Of a stretch of DNA of 64,000 nt, positions 26,748 through 35,719 are shown piece by piece (positions within the stretch are counted from its first letter, which is position 1; each line of letters opens with the position of its first letter). This stretch comes from Bacteroidales bacterium UBA7258 (lineage in GTDB: Bacteria; Bacteroidota; Bacteroidia; Bacteroidales; UBA932). The stretch spans positions 6,130 to 70,129 of the forward strand of contig DKSK01000020.1 of NCBI GenBank assembly GCA_002472565.1. Reading direction: 5' to 3'. The notes below the pieces were generated by a model, which was not told the DNA's origin, searched no databases, and was given only the letters and a program-made list of their open reading frames with translations. Position numbers and translations under genes: made by a program.

Positions 26748-29700
26748 CTATTCCTCGTTGAGTTCGCCGCCCATTCTGAACTTAATGTCAAAGTTAGCAA
26801 TATAATCCACTTCCTCTTGTGTAAAACCATAGTGTTGTGCAATAGCCTCATCAATAATATCAATCAAACGCTTAGATAACTTAGGGTAATACTCATAATA
26901 AACTACATTTCTTCCTGTTGTTTGATAGAATGTATCTTTTTTATACTTATTCGCCTCATAATCAGCGAAAAGGGACTTCCCCTTTACTGCGACACTTGTG
27001 TCGTTCAGTAAGGCTCCAGGAATCCTAAAGTTATCGATGAATGACTTTGTAAGATTACGACAATCGGTATGGGCGATATAATCCCAATAGAACAGAGAAG
27101 AGGATAGAACAGCTGCGATGGTGGCATTATCTATCTCTGGCTTTATCGGGATAGATTTCTCAGCTTTGACGTCTTCCAAGACATTATCTATATACGTAAT
27201 ACTCTTCTCGGTCTTTATTAACAGGAAATAACCACCGCCGGCCGCTCTATAAAAAACATTGTTTACGGATTGTTTTATTCCGTAAGTGTATGAAATGCAT
27301 TTATCGGCTGCAAGCAACTTTTTCTTGATATTCAATTCAATAGGATAAGAATACTTCGGAACAACAAACTCTCCAACGAAATCTGTCACCTCTACATAAC
27401 TAAGGTTCCCGAACAAAATATTCCGACACTCGGAGTACCATCTATTATACTTGGTCGCGAAGAACCTTGGCGTTGTCGCTCTGTCACATTTATCAACGAT
27501 GAAAATTGTAGCTCGGAGATGTTGAAGCATCTCAAATAATTTGCCCGGTCTATCGTCAAAATTAGCAAACAGAGCCATGTTGGCCTTCTCCCTAATCAAG
27601 GAGATTACCGGAGTCATACGCTTGGAACAAGTAATTGCAACTGGAACAATAAAACTAAATCTTCCATTAGGTTGGCTAATCGATAGTGCCCTCTCTGTAC
27701 AGCACCCATATAGATTCCCGCAGTCTGCGGTCACGAGGCGGTCGAAAGAATAGGGGACATCATCACTGGGATATTCAACATATGGCGGATTTCCTATCAC
27801 AACATCGAAGCCGTTTGCACCATGCATTATTTGATAGAATTCAGCCAGCCAATGGAAAGGTTGATGTAATGACAGCCACTTATCGTAATCCGAATAACCG
27901 GAAGCCGCATATAAATGCCTGTTTAGCAAATTATTCAATGAGGCCAACTCATTATTGAGAGACTGTTTCGCTTGTTTTAGTACAGCAACATCTGCATCTT
28001 TGCTCAATTGCTCTAACCGGAAAATCTCGTAAGTATCGGCTACGTCATTGAGTTTCGACTGCAACTGATCTTTGAGATCCTGATTCGCAAGTTGCTGTAA
28101 GAAATCTGTTGCAATGTCAAGGTCGTGGTAGAGTTGCTCTTCAGTTGAATATCCAACGAGAGTATTACCACATCTTATATTGAAATCAATATCCGGAAGC
28201 GGGTCAAGTCCCATATTGTCAGCCCGTTTATCGACCTCAACAACAGCCACCATCTTCAAGAACAAGCGAAGTTTGGCGATTTCTACGGCTTCAGCCATAA
28301 TGTCAACGCCATAGAGATTCCTAAGGATAATGCTCTTGTAGATGAAGTATTGTATGTTGCTACGATACTTATTCTGTATCTCGGCCAGTTGCTCCTTAAA
28401 CGCATTTGAATCTTGGGCGTTGAACTCCTCCATCCGGGAAATACAAACCTCGTACAAAGGCTCCAAAAGGTTGAGCGCAGCAAAGAGGAATGCACCAGAG
28501 CCGCAGGTCGGATCTAGGATGGTTACTTTTAGCAATTCGCTATAGAAAACTTCTATGAACTTCCGGTCGTCAGTTGTATTTAGGAAATCGTATGCAATTC
28601 TTGGGATATTGAGGTTATAGGTAATGAAATCATTGAATGAAGTGAACTTGTCATCTTGTAGTTTGTCAACAATTTCTTGATAATGCTTGAAACGAGCGAT
28701 AGTTTCACGCCATATCTCAGTAGGTAGACCCAAGTTTGAAGGCGTAGGATTATTCCATGATTTACGGAGTTCCAACAAGTCTGGCGCATCAGTATTGAGG
28801 CCCTTCGCAATATCTTCTGGTATCGTTTCATGAACTCCCTTCTTGACAGCATCATAGATAAAGTCCTGGCCGTTACTGCGTATAAAGTGCCAGAATGGTG
28901 CATGAGGGGCGAACGCCTCCGGATACTGCTTCTCCGTTGCTTCCAGGAGATATGGAACGATGGTATTACGGCCTATGTATTCGGTAATATCCTCTTTCGT
29001 GTAATAAGCACCCATCTGAGAGCGGTCATTGATGTACTGCTCGAAGATGTAACCCAGAACATCCGGGTTGATATCTCTGCCAGAGGCCGTCATACGTGTA
29101 TCCAGATGCCAGCGCCATTTATCGAAGAACTCAAAAAGCGAAACGAAAGCCTCGTCTTTTATGTCTATGTCGGCGTATTCTCTCTCAATCTGGTGAAGGT
29201 CGAACATGCCGCCATTAAGGTACGGGATACGACCATACATGTTCTCAAACGATCCTTCATGCTTGGGAGAATTGAGCCCATCCCTGAATAAGTGAACCAG
29301 AAAGCCCTTGTAGAAGGATTTGAAAAACTGGTCTTTGCCACGTTGCTCTTGCACCCAACGAAGTTTGTTTCGCAAATAATGCTCATCGCCATTAAGGAAA
29401 CCTTTCTTCTGGATGAAATAGCAAAACATCAAGCGATTGAGCATAACAGAAGTATACCACTGCTTGCTCTTATTGTTTTTGGTGGCAATCTGATCGTCAA
29501 TACCTGTAATGAACCCAGCAAAAGACTTATGTTCCTTCGCAAACCCTGAATAAAAATCCTTGGTAATCTTTTCAGAATTAATGGCAAAGGCACCTTGGAC
29601 TCGCTCTTTCACATCAACAATGGTCGTAACCTCGTCGAGGTCGAAAGAAAGACCAGCTATCTTCTCAAATAAGAACTGTGCCTTTTCAGCCTCGGCATAC

Positions 29701-30053
29701 TCGATGATTACGATGTCCCGTTTTTCATTAGTCTTTACAGGGGCGACCCACTGATGATGTTCTGTGCCAGGAATAACGAATATGCAGATATAGTCATTTG
29801 CCGCCTTCCTGAGTTTCGTGTCCAGTTTTTTGCACACCGAATTTGTTGGCAACTCAGGGACATTGCACACAAGCACCTGGAAACCATTACGATGTGCAAT
29901 CGTTTTAAGGCTGAAAGCCTTCTCCTCGACATACATCGTAGGCACATCGGCAATTGATGCGTTGTATTTATTCCACCCCATTTCCTCGATGAAGAGTGTG
30001 CGGAAGTCAGCATCTTTCAGGTATTGGACGAATTGTCTCTTAGTCAGTGCCAT
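26748..30053 (-). CDS. Eco57I-type adenine-N6 DNA methyltransferase (PglX-like size)
   Basis: 1101 residues. Motif I LDPTCGSGAFLFAALNLLEP (about 510-530) and motif IV DVVIGNPPYVEY (about 755) show an N6-adenine methyltransferase of gamma order. A long N-terminal region of about 340 residues, with WRWHLDTRMTASGRDINPDV and QMGAYYTKEDITEYI, resembles the large Eco57I/PglX-type enzymes. The C-terminal 300 residues should contain target recognition. No nuclease motif is obvious. The helicase gene ends 6 bp before this start, so they are one unit: probably modification (this protein) and restriction (the PLD-helicase). No separate specificity gene is present. Confidence 0.85.
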   Translation of the reverse strand: MALTKRQFVQYLKDADFRTLFIEEMGWNKYNASIADVPTMYVEEKAFSLKTIAHRNGFQVLVCNVPELPTNSVCKKLDTKLRKAANDYICIFVIPGTEHHQWVAPVKTNEKRDIVIIEYAEAEKAQFLFEKIAGLSFDLDEVTTIVDVKERVQGAFAINSEKITKDFYSGFAKEHKSFAGFITGIDDQIATKNNKSKQWYTSVMLNRLMFCYFIQKKGFLNGDEHYLRNKLRWVQEQRGKDQFFKSFYKGFLVHLFRDGLNSPKHEGSFENMYGRIPYLNGGMFDLHQIEREYADIDIKDEAFVSLFEFFDKWRWHLDTRMTASGRDINPDVLGYIFEQYINDRSQMGAYYTKEDITEYIGRNTIVPYLLEATEKQYPEAFAPHAPFWHFIRSNGQDFIYDAVKKGVHETIPEDIAKGLNTDAPDLLELRKSWNNPTPSNLGLPTEIWRETIARFKHYQEIVDKLQDDKFTSFNDFITYNLNIPRIAYDFLNTTDDRKFIEVFYSELLKVTILDPTCGSGAFLFAALNLLEPLYEVCISRMEEFNAQDSNAFKEQLAEIQNKYRSNIQYFIYKSIILRNLYGVDIMAEAVEIAKLRLFLKMVAVVEVDKRADNMGLDPLPDIDFNIRCGNTLVGYSTEEQLYHDLDIATDFLQQLANQDLKDQLQSKLNDVADTYEIFRLEQLSKDADVAVLKQAKQSLNNELASLNNLLNRHLYAASGYSDYDKWLSLHQPFHWLAEFYQIMHGANGFDVVIGNPPYVEYPSDDVPYSFDRLVTADCGNLYGCCTERALSISQPNGRFSFIVPVAITCSKRMTPVISLIREKANMALFANFDDRPGKLFEMLQHLRATIFIVDKCDRATTPRFFATKYNRWYSECRNILFGNLSYVEVTDFVGEFVVPKYSYPIELNIKKKLLAADKCISYTYGIKQSVNNVFYRAAGGGYFLLIKTEKSITYIDNVLEDVKAEKSIPIKPEIDNATIAAVLSSSLFYWDYIAHTDCRNLTKSFIDNFRIPGALLNDTSVAVKGKSLFADYEANKYKKDTFYQTTGRNVVYYEYYPKLSKRLIDIIDEAIAQHYGFTQEEVDYIANFDIKFRMGGELNEE

Positions 30054-30059
30054 AAGCCA

Positions 30060-33000
30060 TTATTGTTTAATGAGACCCATTGAGCAAAGAATCTTCGGGG
30101 ATTTATCCTTGTAATCACTGTCCTGCTTGCGGCAGAGTACTCCCTTCTTGCGGAAATCAAGAACCGCTTCAACAATTTCTTCCTGTGAATCGCCTTTGTT
30201 CAACATACGACCGATTACGGTCTTCGTGGTTTCTATTAACTGGTAGTTGTATATGTCGTCTATTGCCAATTTAACTTGCTGTTTGTAATCAACGTCGAAG
30301 AATAGATTTGTTTGCTGGTCATAGAAATTCTGCAGCAACTGAACAAGCCTAAAGCGAGTGCTGAATCGATTACCCAAGACACCCATTGCTGAAGGTACAT
30401 CATCAGCAATGTCGTCAACCGACTTCTTAACCAGATCGAAGTGGTCTGGCATCTGGTTCAGGCCAGGCTCCTTCGGGCCACACTCCATTGCTGTCAGAAT
30501 CTTCTTCTGAGACTGGCTGACAAGATTCCCTGCGCGGTTGTACCAGCTGAGAATATCGAAGTCGTTGTATGTGCGGCAGAAGGTGATGACGCCATCAGGG
30601 CGGTCCGGAGATGCAGCCTTCGTAGCATAGATCATATCGCTAAGACTCGGTATGATTTCCTTCAACTTCGAATTAGACTTGATGGCTTTCTGCCATATCT
30701 GGTACGCCTGTGAAGAGAGGTCAACATCGGAGTCGCCCTCCTCCTGGTCAAGAATGCCGCTCTGTTCGTTGTAGAGGTTCATCAAGTTCTTCTCGTTGCC
30801 CTCGAAGAACACCTCGTCAGATCCAACAACATTGGCGTTCTCGTTGATGCGCTTGTTGAGGCGGCTGCGGAGCCGGATAATGTCTTCGATGCCATCAGCC
30901 GGGAAGAAGGAGTAGCAGTATATTTCTTTGGACTCCTGCCCAATTCGGTCAACACGACCCGCACGCTGGATGAGGCGGATGATGGCCCAGGGCATATCGT
31001 AGTTTACAATGACATGGGAGTCCTGCAGGTTCTGACCTTCGGAAAGTACATCCGTAGCGATGAGGACACGGTACTGGTCAGCAGATTCGATTTCCTGACC
31101 ATTGCTCTTGGGAGAGAATCGATCCACTGATGCCGTCGGATTCTTGCTGTCGCCCGTCACGTAGTAGAGTTGCTTCATGCCCATCTGTTTGAGCTGGGCA
31201 TATAGGTACATAGCCGTATCTGAATACTGGGTGAACACTATGACCTTCTCCTTTGCGTGGGTCTTATTCAGCAGGTCGTAGAGACTCTGAACCTTACGGT
31301 CGGCATTGGGATTCCAAACACCGCACAACTCAATCATCTTGATGATGGTGTCCGAATCCTTTCTGAGCTGCTGTTTCAGTGTGCGCTTGAAGTAGGTAGG
31401 CTTCAGCCAAGAAACATTATTCTTCAGTTTGATGACCTCATAATGCTCTTTAGCCAGGCATTCGTACACTGAAAGGTCTGTCGGTATCGGTTTAGCAGCC
31501 AGGATACTTCCGTTTGCACGATACTGATCCGGATTGTCGCCGAAGATGGAGATGTTGGTATCTTCATCGTCAATGAAATCGTCGGGCAAGGAATTCTCGT
31601 CACCAATGGGAAGGTCGAGGCCGTTGTCAAGCGCATACATAAACACGGCGTTGCGTAGCAAATGGTGATAGAGCGTCAAGAGGAAGGAGTAGCCGCAGCT
31701 ATCCATACGCTTGAAGAAAGTGCTCTTGCAGAAGCCCATCATGCGCTCACCGGCTCGGGAGAGGTTCTCTATGAGAAGTTTCTCCGGCTTGGAAGCATCC
31801 ACAGTCCTCTCTTCGCTGATGTAGTGAATAAGGCCGTAGCGAGGGAGTTTCAACGACTCCATCAAATCTATCATTTCATCCGAGTAGAGGCGGCAATACT
31901 GGTCACCTGGTTCTGTCGGAAACTTAATAGACTTTGGGATACGGTCAGGGAAATAAGACTTTGAGCCATCTGGGAACTCGAGGTACCGGCGGCCATTGCT
32001 ATCATCCTTCTTGGCGTAATTGTCCTTAATGAAGGTACGGGTACGGCGTACCAGGAAGAGTTTCATCAACTCGTTCCAGTCCTCAACGAATGGACTCTGC
32101 TCGAATGCCTTGATGCTGCGGATGAATACCTCATTATGGCGCATTAGGAACTCACGTTCTCCTCCCAGTGATTTAATATAGATTTCTGGACGGATGCCAA
32201 GATCCTGATCCTCCTCGATGAACAGCTTAAGCTGGTTGCTCAGGTCACGGAAGTCCATGTTGTATGGCGTAGCCGTGAGCAGGAGAACGCTACTGTTCTG
32301 TTTCTGTATCAGGCTTTGTATATTCTGGTAACGGGAGCCGGTGGAGTTGCGAAGGTTGTGACTCTCATCAACGATAATCAGCTTGTAGTACCGCGCGTTG
32401 GCAACATCAATGGGTTTGGCCATTGACATGATATCAGCCTTGAGGTCGTATTTTGTCCGGTATTTTTTCCACATCTCTTGCAGGTTAGCCGGACAGATGA
32501 TGAGGGTATTGCTACCGTAGGTATTCTCGTATAACTTGGCGATAGCGCAGGCTGTAATGGTCTTACCAAGACCTACGACATCACCAATCATAGCACCACC
32601 TCTTTTTTCGTTATGGAGGTGACGGGCAGCAATCTTAACAGCGGTCTGCTGGAAGTCGAACAGGTCCTTGCGGAACTCCGGCGGGAGGGAGAACTCCTTT
32701 ACGCCCATACGGGCTTCTTCGCTAAGGTGGTATGCAGTTTTGAGATATATGTAATAGGGCGGAATTTCGTTGTCGCTGGCCCAACTCTCGTCAATCACTT
32801 TGATTAACTCATCCGTGATGTCGACGCAGAAGCGGTCGTTCCAGCGATCCTCAAACCAAGTGGAGAGTTTCTTTGCGCTATCACTGTCTGCGAACTCAGC
32901 ATTTAGCTCGCCTTGTTTTGTCAGTCCAGAGTATGTTAGGTTGCTGCTACCGAGGATTGCCGGAATAGGATTGAAGTGGTCATCCGGGCGATAAGCCAAA

Positions 33001-33452
33001 TACAATTTGGCATGAAGCGGCTCCCGCAAGTAAAGTTTCACACACACCTTTTTCTCCTTGAGTTGCCGAGATAGTTTCCGAAGTGTAGCCTGGTCGGCAT
33101 TAGTCGGCAGACCCAGGAGCAACTGGCGGCGGAAGTCCTCAGCTATCTTCAACTTAGCATCCTGTACGTCATTTGAATCGGGATGATATTCTTCGCCACT
33201 ATAAAGCTGTCGGATCAATTCCTCCGGCGGGCGGTGCATCCCGATAAGGAGGCGGCAGGTGCGGAATCTCTTTTCATCATTTTCATAGACGTTGTCGCCA
33301 GGAAGATTATCAATCTGGTCAACTACAAGATTCCATCCACGAAGGTTGAAATATCCCACGCAAAAGTCCACGCGCTTCACCCCAATGCTGGAGATAATAC
33401 CCCTTAGACCTTCTGTGAACTTAACCTCGATATTATCGTATATCTGGGCCAT
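30060..33452 (-). CDS. PLD-nuclease/SNF2-type helicase fusion
   Basis: 1130 residues. The N-terminus is a phospholipase-D-like nuclease: LHAKLYLAYRPDD (HxK) followed by GSSNLTYSGLTKQGELNAEF, around residues 150-195. A SNF2/DEAD-like motor follows: GDVVGLGKTITACAIA (Walker A, about 292), IIVDESHNLRN (motif II), TATPYNM (motif III), VLIATDVLSEGQNL and IQRAGRVDRIGQ (motif VI, about 830). The C-terminal 250 residues are unassigned. It is likely the DNA-cutting and translocating part of a two-gene restriction-modification-like system with the next gene. Only one PLD half is visible, so a dimer would be needed. The start is preceded by a long structured leader. Confidence 0.85.
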   Translation of the reverse strand: MAQIYDNIEVKFTEGLRGIISSIGVKRVDFCVGYFNLRGWNLVVDQIDNLPGDNVYENDEKRFRTCRLLIGMHRPPEELIRQLYSGEEYHPDSNDVQDAKLKIAEDFRRQLLLGLPTNADQATLRKLSRQLKEKKVCVKLYLREPLHAKLYLAYRPDDHFNPIPAILGSSNLTYSGLTKQGELNAEFADSDSAKKLSTWFEDRWNDRFCVDITDELIKVIDESWASDNEIPPYYIYLKTAYHLSEEARMGVKEFSLPPEFRKDLFDFQQTAVKIAARHLHNEKRGGAMIGDVVGLGKTITACAIAKLYENTYGSNTLIICPANLQEMWKKYRTKYDLKADIMSMAKPIDVANARYYKLIIVDESHNLRNSTGSRYQNIQSLIQKQNSSVLLLTATPYNMDFRDLSNQLKLFIEEDQDLGIRPEIYIKSLGGEREFLMRHNEVFIRSIKAFEQSPFVEDWNELMKLFLVRRTRTFIKDNYAKKDDSNGRRYLEFPDGSKSYFPDRIPKSIKFPTEPGDQYCRLYSDEMIDLMESLKLPRYGLIHYISEERTVDASKPEKLLIENLSRAGERMMGFCKSTFFKRMDSCGYSFLLTLYHHLLRNAVFMYALDNGLDLPIGDENSLPDDFIDDEDTNISIFGDNPDQYRANGSILAAKPIPTDLSVYECLAKEHYEVIKLKNNVSWLKPTYFKRTLKQQLRKDSDTIIKMIELCGVWNPNADRKVQSLYDLLNKTHAKEKVIVFTQYSDTAMYLYAQLKQMGMKQLYYVTGDSKNPTASVDRFSPKSNGQEIESADQYRVLIATDVLSEGQNLQDSHVIVNYDMPWAIIRLIQRAGRVDRIGQESKEIYCYSFFPADGIEDIIRLRSRLNKRINENANVVGSDEVFFEGNEKNLMNLYNEQSGILDQEEGDSDVDLSSQAYQIWQKAIKSNSKLKEIIPSLSDMIYATKAASPDRPDGVITFCRTYNDFDILSWYNRAGNLVSQSQKKILTAMECGPKEPGLNQMPDHFDLVKKSVDDIADDVPSAMGVLGNRFSTRFRLVQLLQNFYDQQTNLFFDVDYKQQVKLAIDDIYNYQLIETTKTVIGRMLNKGDSQEEIVEAVLDFRKKGVLCRKQDSDYKDKSPKILCSMGLIKQ

Positions 33453-33507
33453 AGATTCAACTTGTCTGCTCTGGCCCGATGAGCGAATACCTATTATAAA
33501 CGCGAAA

Positions 33508-33610
33508 GTGCGAGCCTCCTTTAGATCTTGATCTCCAAGTCAGGCTCGCCAAAGCCCCGGGTACGAACAAGTTAAAGTAATAACGGCTCGCACTGCTATA
33601 GTGTGAGCCG
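33508..33610 (-). promoter_or_regulatory. Structured leader with alternative hairpins upstream of the PLD-helicase
   Basis: Within the 491-bp gap before the helicase (33453-33943) there are two hairpins: 33510-33517 with 33542-33549 (8 bp, GCGAGCCT/AGGCTCGC), and 33584-33594 with 33600-33610 (11 bp including one G-U). The GGCTCGCAC arm of the second can instead pair with GTGCGAGCC at 33508-33516, so the two states compete as in an attenuator. A TAAATTTG -7-like box on the minus strand (plus 33744-33751) could start a leader of about 280 nt; no good -33 box accompanies it. Confidence 0.45.
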
Positions 33611-33834
33611 AAGCCCATATTATAGCCAGCGCAAGCGTCTCACTTGAACTCCGGTACCCTTTGAATTGGCGATTCGACTTGGTCGGAATCAAAGCTAAAC
33701 GCTTTCGGTATGTAAAAAAGCTTTCCTTGTTGGATTGCAATTACAAATTTAGCAATTAATTTCTATACAAGTCTTTAAAAAGCACTTTTGTTGAGACCCA
33801 ACTTCATAATAAGTTTAATAGGTACACAAAGAGG

Positions 33835-33889
33835 CGACTCTTTCCAAAATGGAAACAGTCGTGGTTCTTTCCATTTTGGAAACAACCAC
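33835..33889. repeat. Two tandem hairpins with identical cores and covarying stems
   Basis: Hairpin A (33835-33861): core TTTCCA-AAA-TGGAAA, flanking C/C mismatch, outer stem CGACT/AGTCG. Hairpin B (33861-33889): core TTTCCA-TTT-TGGAAA, the same C/C mismatch, outer stem GTGGTT/AACCAC. Core B is the exact reverse complement of core A. Outer stems differ in sequence but both pair fully. Core centres are 27 bp apart. Role unknown: paired operator, relaxase or replication site, or structured RNA. Confidence 0.7.
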
Positions 33890-33900
33890 TGATAAACAAT

Positions 33901-33927
33901 GAACTGCCAAGAATATCCTGGCAGTTC
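33901..33927 (-). terminator. Terminator after the relaxase gene
   Basis: GAACTGCCA (33901-33909) pairs with TGGCAGTTC (33919-33927) over a 9-nt loop, 17 bp beyond the relaxase stop. In the leftward direction it is followed by ATTGTTTATC. It separates mobilization transcripts from the cargo. Confidence 0.6.
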
Positions 33928-33943
33928 AACACGTTAATTAGGC

Positions 33944-35128
33944 TCATCGCCTTCTACTCCACCTTATCACCGGCGTAGTAACCATCTCCCGTGCCTTGCG
34001 GAAGCAGCGGCGGGCCCAGAGGATGTCGTCCTCGTTTTGGTCGCGGCCCCAGTTGGGGTCGGGAGCGGATCCGCCGCCTCCGCAGTTTTGGGCGAAGGAG
34101 GTGGCGGCATCGACTTGCCCGACGAAAAGAAGAAATGCTGTCCGAAAGATATTGCCAGACTCTTCCGGCGAATGGGTTCGCTCGATTGCTCTACTCTCTT
34201 CATGAAAGGCCTTCACGGCATTCCCGGAAGCTTTCGTTTCATATCTCTTCCCATCCAAGGTTAACCCCAACGGGAACAGATAATCCTTCCCTTCATCGGA
34301 CGTGGCAAAAGCGAGGCGTTCCTCAAAGGTCATCTGCCCGTATCTGTTTTCCGGACGCATCTTTTCCCAGGTCTCCTGGATCTTCGCCGGCGTCAGGTCA
34401 CGGCTGATGATGGAGGATTTGTAGGCGGAATTTCCACTCAGGATTGTGTATCCCCGGACAGTCACAGAGGCATCCAGCTTCAGCTTGACGGTATATCCTT
34501 TGGCTTCCAGCGCAGCGGTATACTTCTCCCAGGTGAAGGCCGACATTCCAGACAGGACCGCAAGGCAATCCTTCTTGATGCGGGCCTTGTTCTCTTCGAA
34601 CCTCTCCTCCGTGCGTTTCCAGCCGCTAAGGCGGTTGACTTCCTCGGCGGCAGTCTTGGCCCGGATGCCGATCCGGTGGTCGCTGTTCAGGCAGTTATCC
34701 ATATCGACGCGGTTGCAGTCAAGATGGAGATGAGGGATACCGGACTTGCTGTCCGTGTGGAGCGTGATGATGTACTGGGAGTTGGGAAGGCGGCAGGGAG
34801 ATCTGCGGAGCTTCTCCTCTCCGGGCAGCCGGACCCTGTCGAAAGCCTGGACGAAATCTTCGGCCAACTGTTTCCAGTCTTCCAGGGTCCAGCCCTGGGA
34901 TTCTTCCTTGGACGGAGAGATCTCCATCCGGATCATGTTGTTCTTCAGCGGTAGGCGTTGGAACTCTTCCTCCCTGAGTTTCTGGTGCAGCTTCATATAC
35001 CCATAGATGGCCTGGGGACTGGCATCTTCCGGGAGGTGGTTCAGTTTTACTACCTGTGCTTTTCCTTGACGGGTAATGTATCCGAGGGACACCCCGCCGT
35101 GTGATATTGATTTGGCTTTTGCTATCAT
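33944..35128 (-). CDS. MOBP-like relaxase
   Basis: 394 residues. It nicks the element at oriT and pilots the strand in transfer. The N-terminus MIAKAKSISHGGVSLGYITR contains the usual early motif. Metal-binding motif III is HTDSKSGIPHLHLDCNRVD (HxH, around residues 123-141), as in MobA/VirD2-type relaxases of Bacteroides mobilizable elements. The tail, from residue 340, is low-complexity and Arg-rich. The gene starts 4 bp after the MobC-like gene and ends 17 bp before a terminator. No transfer apparatus is encoded here, so it would depend on a co-resident conjugative element. Confidence 0.88.
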   Translation of the reverse strand: MIAKAKSISHGGVSLGYITRQGKAQVVKLNHLPEDASPQAIYGYMKLHQKLREEEFQRLPLKNNMIRMEISPSKEESQGWTLEDWKQLAEDFVQAFDRVRLPGEEKLRRSPCRLPNSQYIITLHTDSKSGIPHLHLDCNRVDMDNCLNSDHRIGIRAKTAAEEVNRLSGWKRTEERFEENKARIKKDCLAVLSGMSAFTWEKYTAALEAKGYTVKLKLDASVTVRGYTILSGNSAYKSSIISRDLTPAKIQETWEKMRPENRYGQMTFEERLAFATSDEGKDYLFPLGLTLDGKRYETKASGNAVKAFHEESRAIERTHSPEESGNIFRTAFLLFVGQVDAATSFAQNCGGGGSAPDPNWGRDQNEDDILWARRCFRKAREMVTTPVIRWSRRR

Positions 35129-35132
35129 GGCT

Positions 35133-35510
35133 TTATTCTGTTAGGGTTCGTTCAATCTCTCTCCAGCGCTTGATGAGCTTGTTCGCGCTGGAAATCCATC
35201 TTCTCATGAAATAAGAGTCTGCGAAGCAGCGGACGCGGTCTTCCTGGCTCATCGCATTTAGGGCGTGCTTGATGTGGATCAGGTCGCACCGGGCTTCGCT
35301 GATGCTGATGTAGGCCTGGGCTTGGCTCCGGGTCATTCGGAGCTTGGGCTTGTGGCCGAGGGCGCATTGGCGGATGTAGCTGCTGACGGCTTTACCGCAG
35401 GCTTGCGCCTTTGCCTGTATGGTGATTTGCTCCTGCTGAGTGGCACGGAATCCCATCCTGCAGGTCTTGTTGACCTTGAAATTGTTGGGATCAAAATAAT
35501 TCTTCTTCAT
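35133..35510 (-). CDS. MobC-like relaxosome protein
   Basis: 125 residues. It is an accessory DNA-binding protein for oriT. The pattern MGFRATQQEQITIQAKAQAC followed by SSYIRQCALGH is the ribbon-helix-helix/MobC start. A helical C-terminus follows (EARCDLIHIKHALNAM, NKLIKRWREIERTL). It lies immediately upstream of the relaxase (4-bp gap), the standard order in small mobilizable elements. The start at 35510 is preceded by the oriT-like region. Confidence 0.8.
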   Translation of the reverse strand: MKKNYFDPNNFKVNKTCRMGFRATQQEQITIQAKAQACGKAVSSYIRQCALGHKPKLRMTRSQAQAYISISEARCDLIHIKHALNAMSQEDRVRCFADSYFMRRWISSANKLIKRWREIERTLTE

Positions 35511-35512
35511 AA

Positions 35513-35719
35513 CTAATGATGTTTAAATTCCGCCACGGATGCGAGCTTGCGAGCAGGCTTCCCCGCCGGGAGTTGGACAATCGCGCAGCTGAATTGTTCG
35601 ACATCGGCAAAACTAGCATAGTGTTTCGGGAGGGCATCTCCCCGAAACACATGCGGAGTGTGCCACTCATTACTTCCGATAGGAATCACCCTTGAACCGG
35701 AGGATGGAGAACATCTCAT
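35513..35719 (-). CDS. Unrecognised small ORF over the oriT-like region
   Basis: 68 codons. It overlaps the last 50 bp of the DnaC-like ATPase in another frame and stops 2 bp before the MobC start. The end reads CAIVQLPAGKPARKLASVAEF, which looks protein-like, and the tight packing fits an operon gene. I know no family for it. The same DNA forms a near-perfect hairpin (35621-35650), so coding may be accidental. Confidence 0.3.
   Translation of the reverse strand: MRCSPSSGSRVIPIGSNEWHTPHVFRGDALPKHYASFADVEQFSCAIVQLPAGKPARKLASVAEFKHH
35621..35650. other. oriT-like hairpin
   Basis: GTGTTTCGGG (35621-35630) and CCCGAAACAC (35641-35650) form a 10-bp perfect stem around AGGGCATCTC, extendable by AG/CT with a bulge. 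It lies 111 bp upstream of the MobC-relaxase pair, where nic sites of mobilizable elements usually are. GCGAGC repeats sit nearby (35539-35553). The nick position is not visible. Confidence 0.4.

Noticed and set aside
26748..33452. BREX or DISARM system
   Set aside because: The methyltransferase is PglX-like in size, but no PglZ, BrxC, BrxL or DrmA/B/C partner genes are present.
33540..33740. 66-codon ORF with TTG start before the PLD-helicase
   Set aside because: The translation has no family resemblance and the DNA is dominated by self-complementary segments, so coding is unlikely.
33835..33889. Short CRISPR array
   Set aside because: Only two units, directly abutting, with mirror-image cores and no spacers or cas genes. 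It is a hairpin pair instead.
33453..33943. Retron or diversity-generating RNA
   Set aside because: No reverse transcriptase gene exists in the window; the structure is better read as leader and hairpins.
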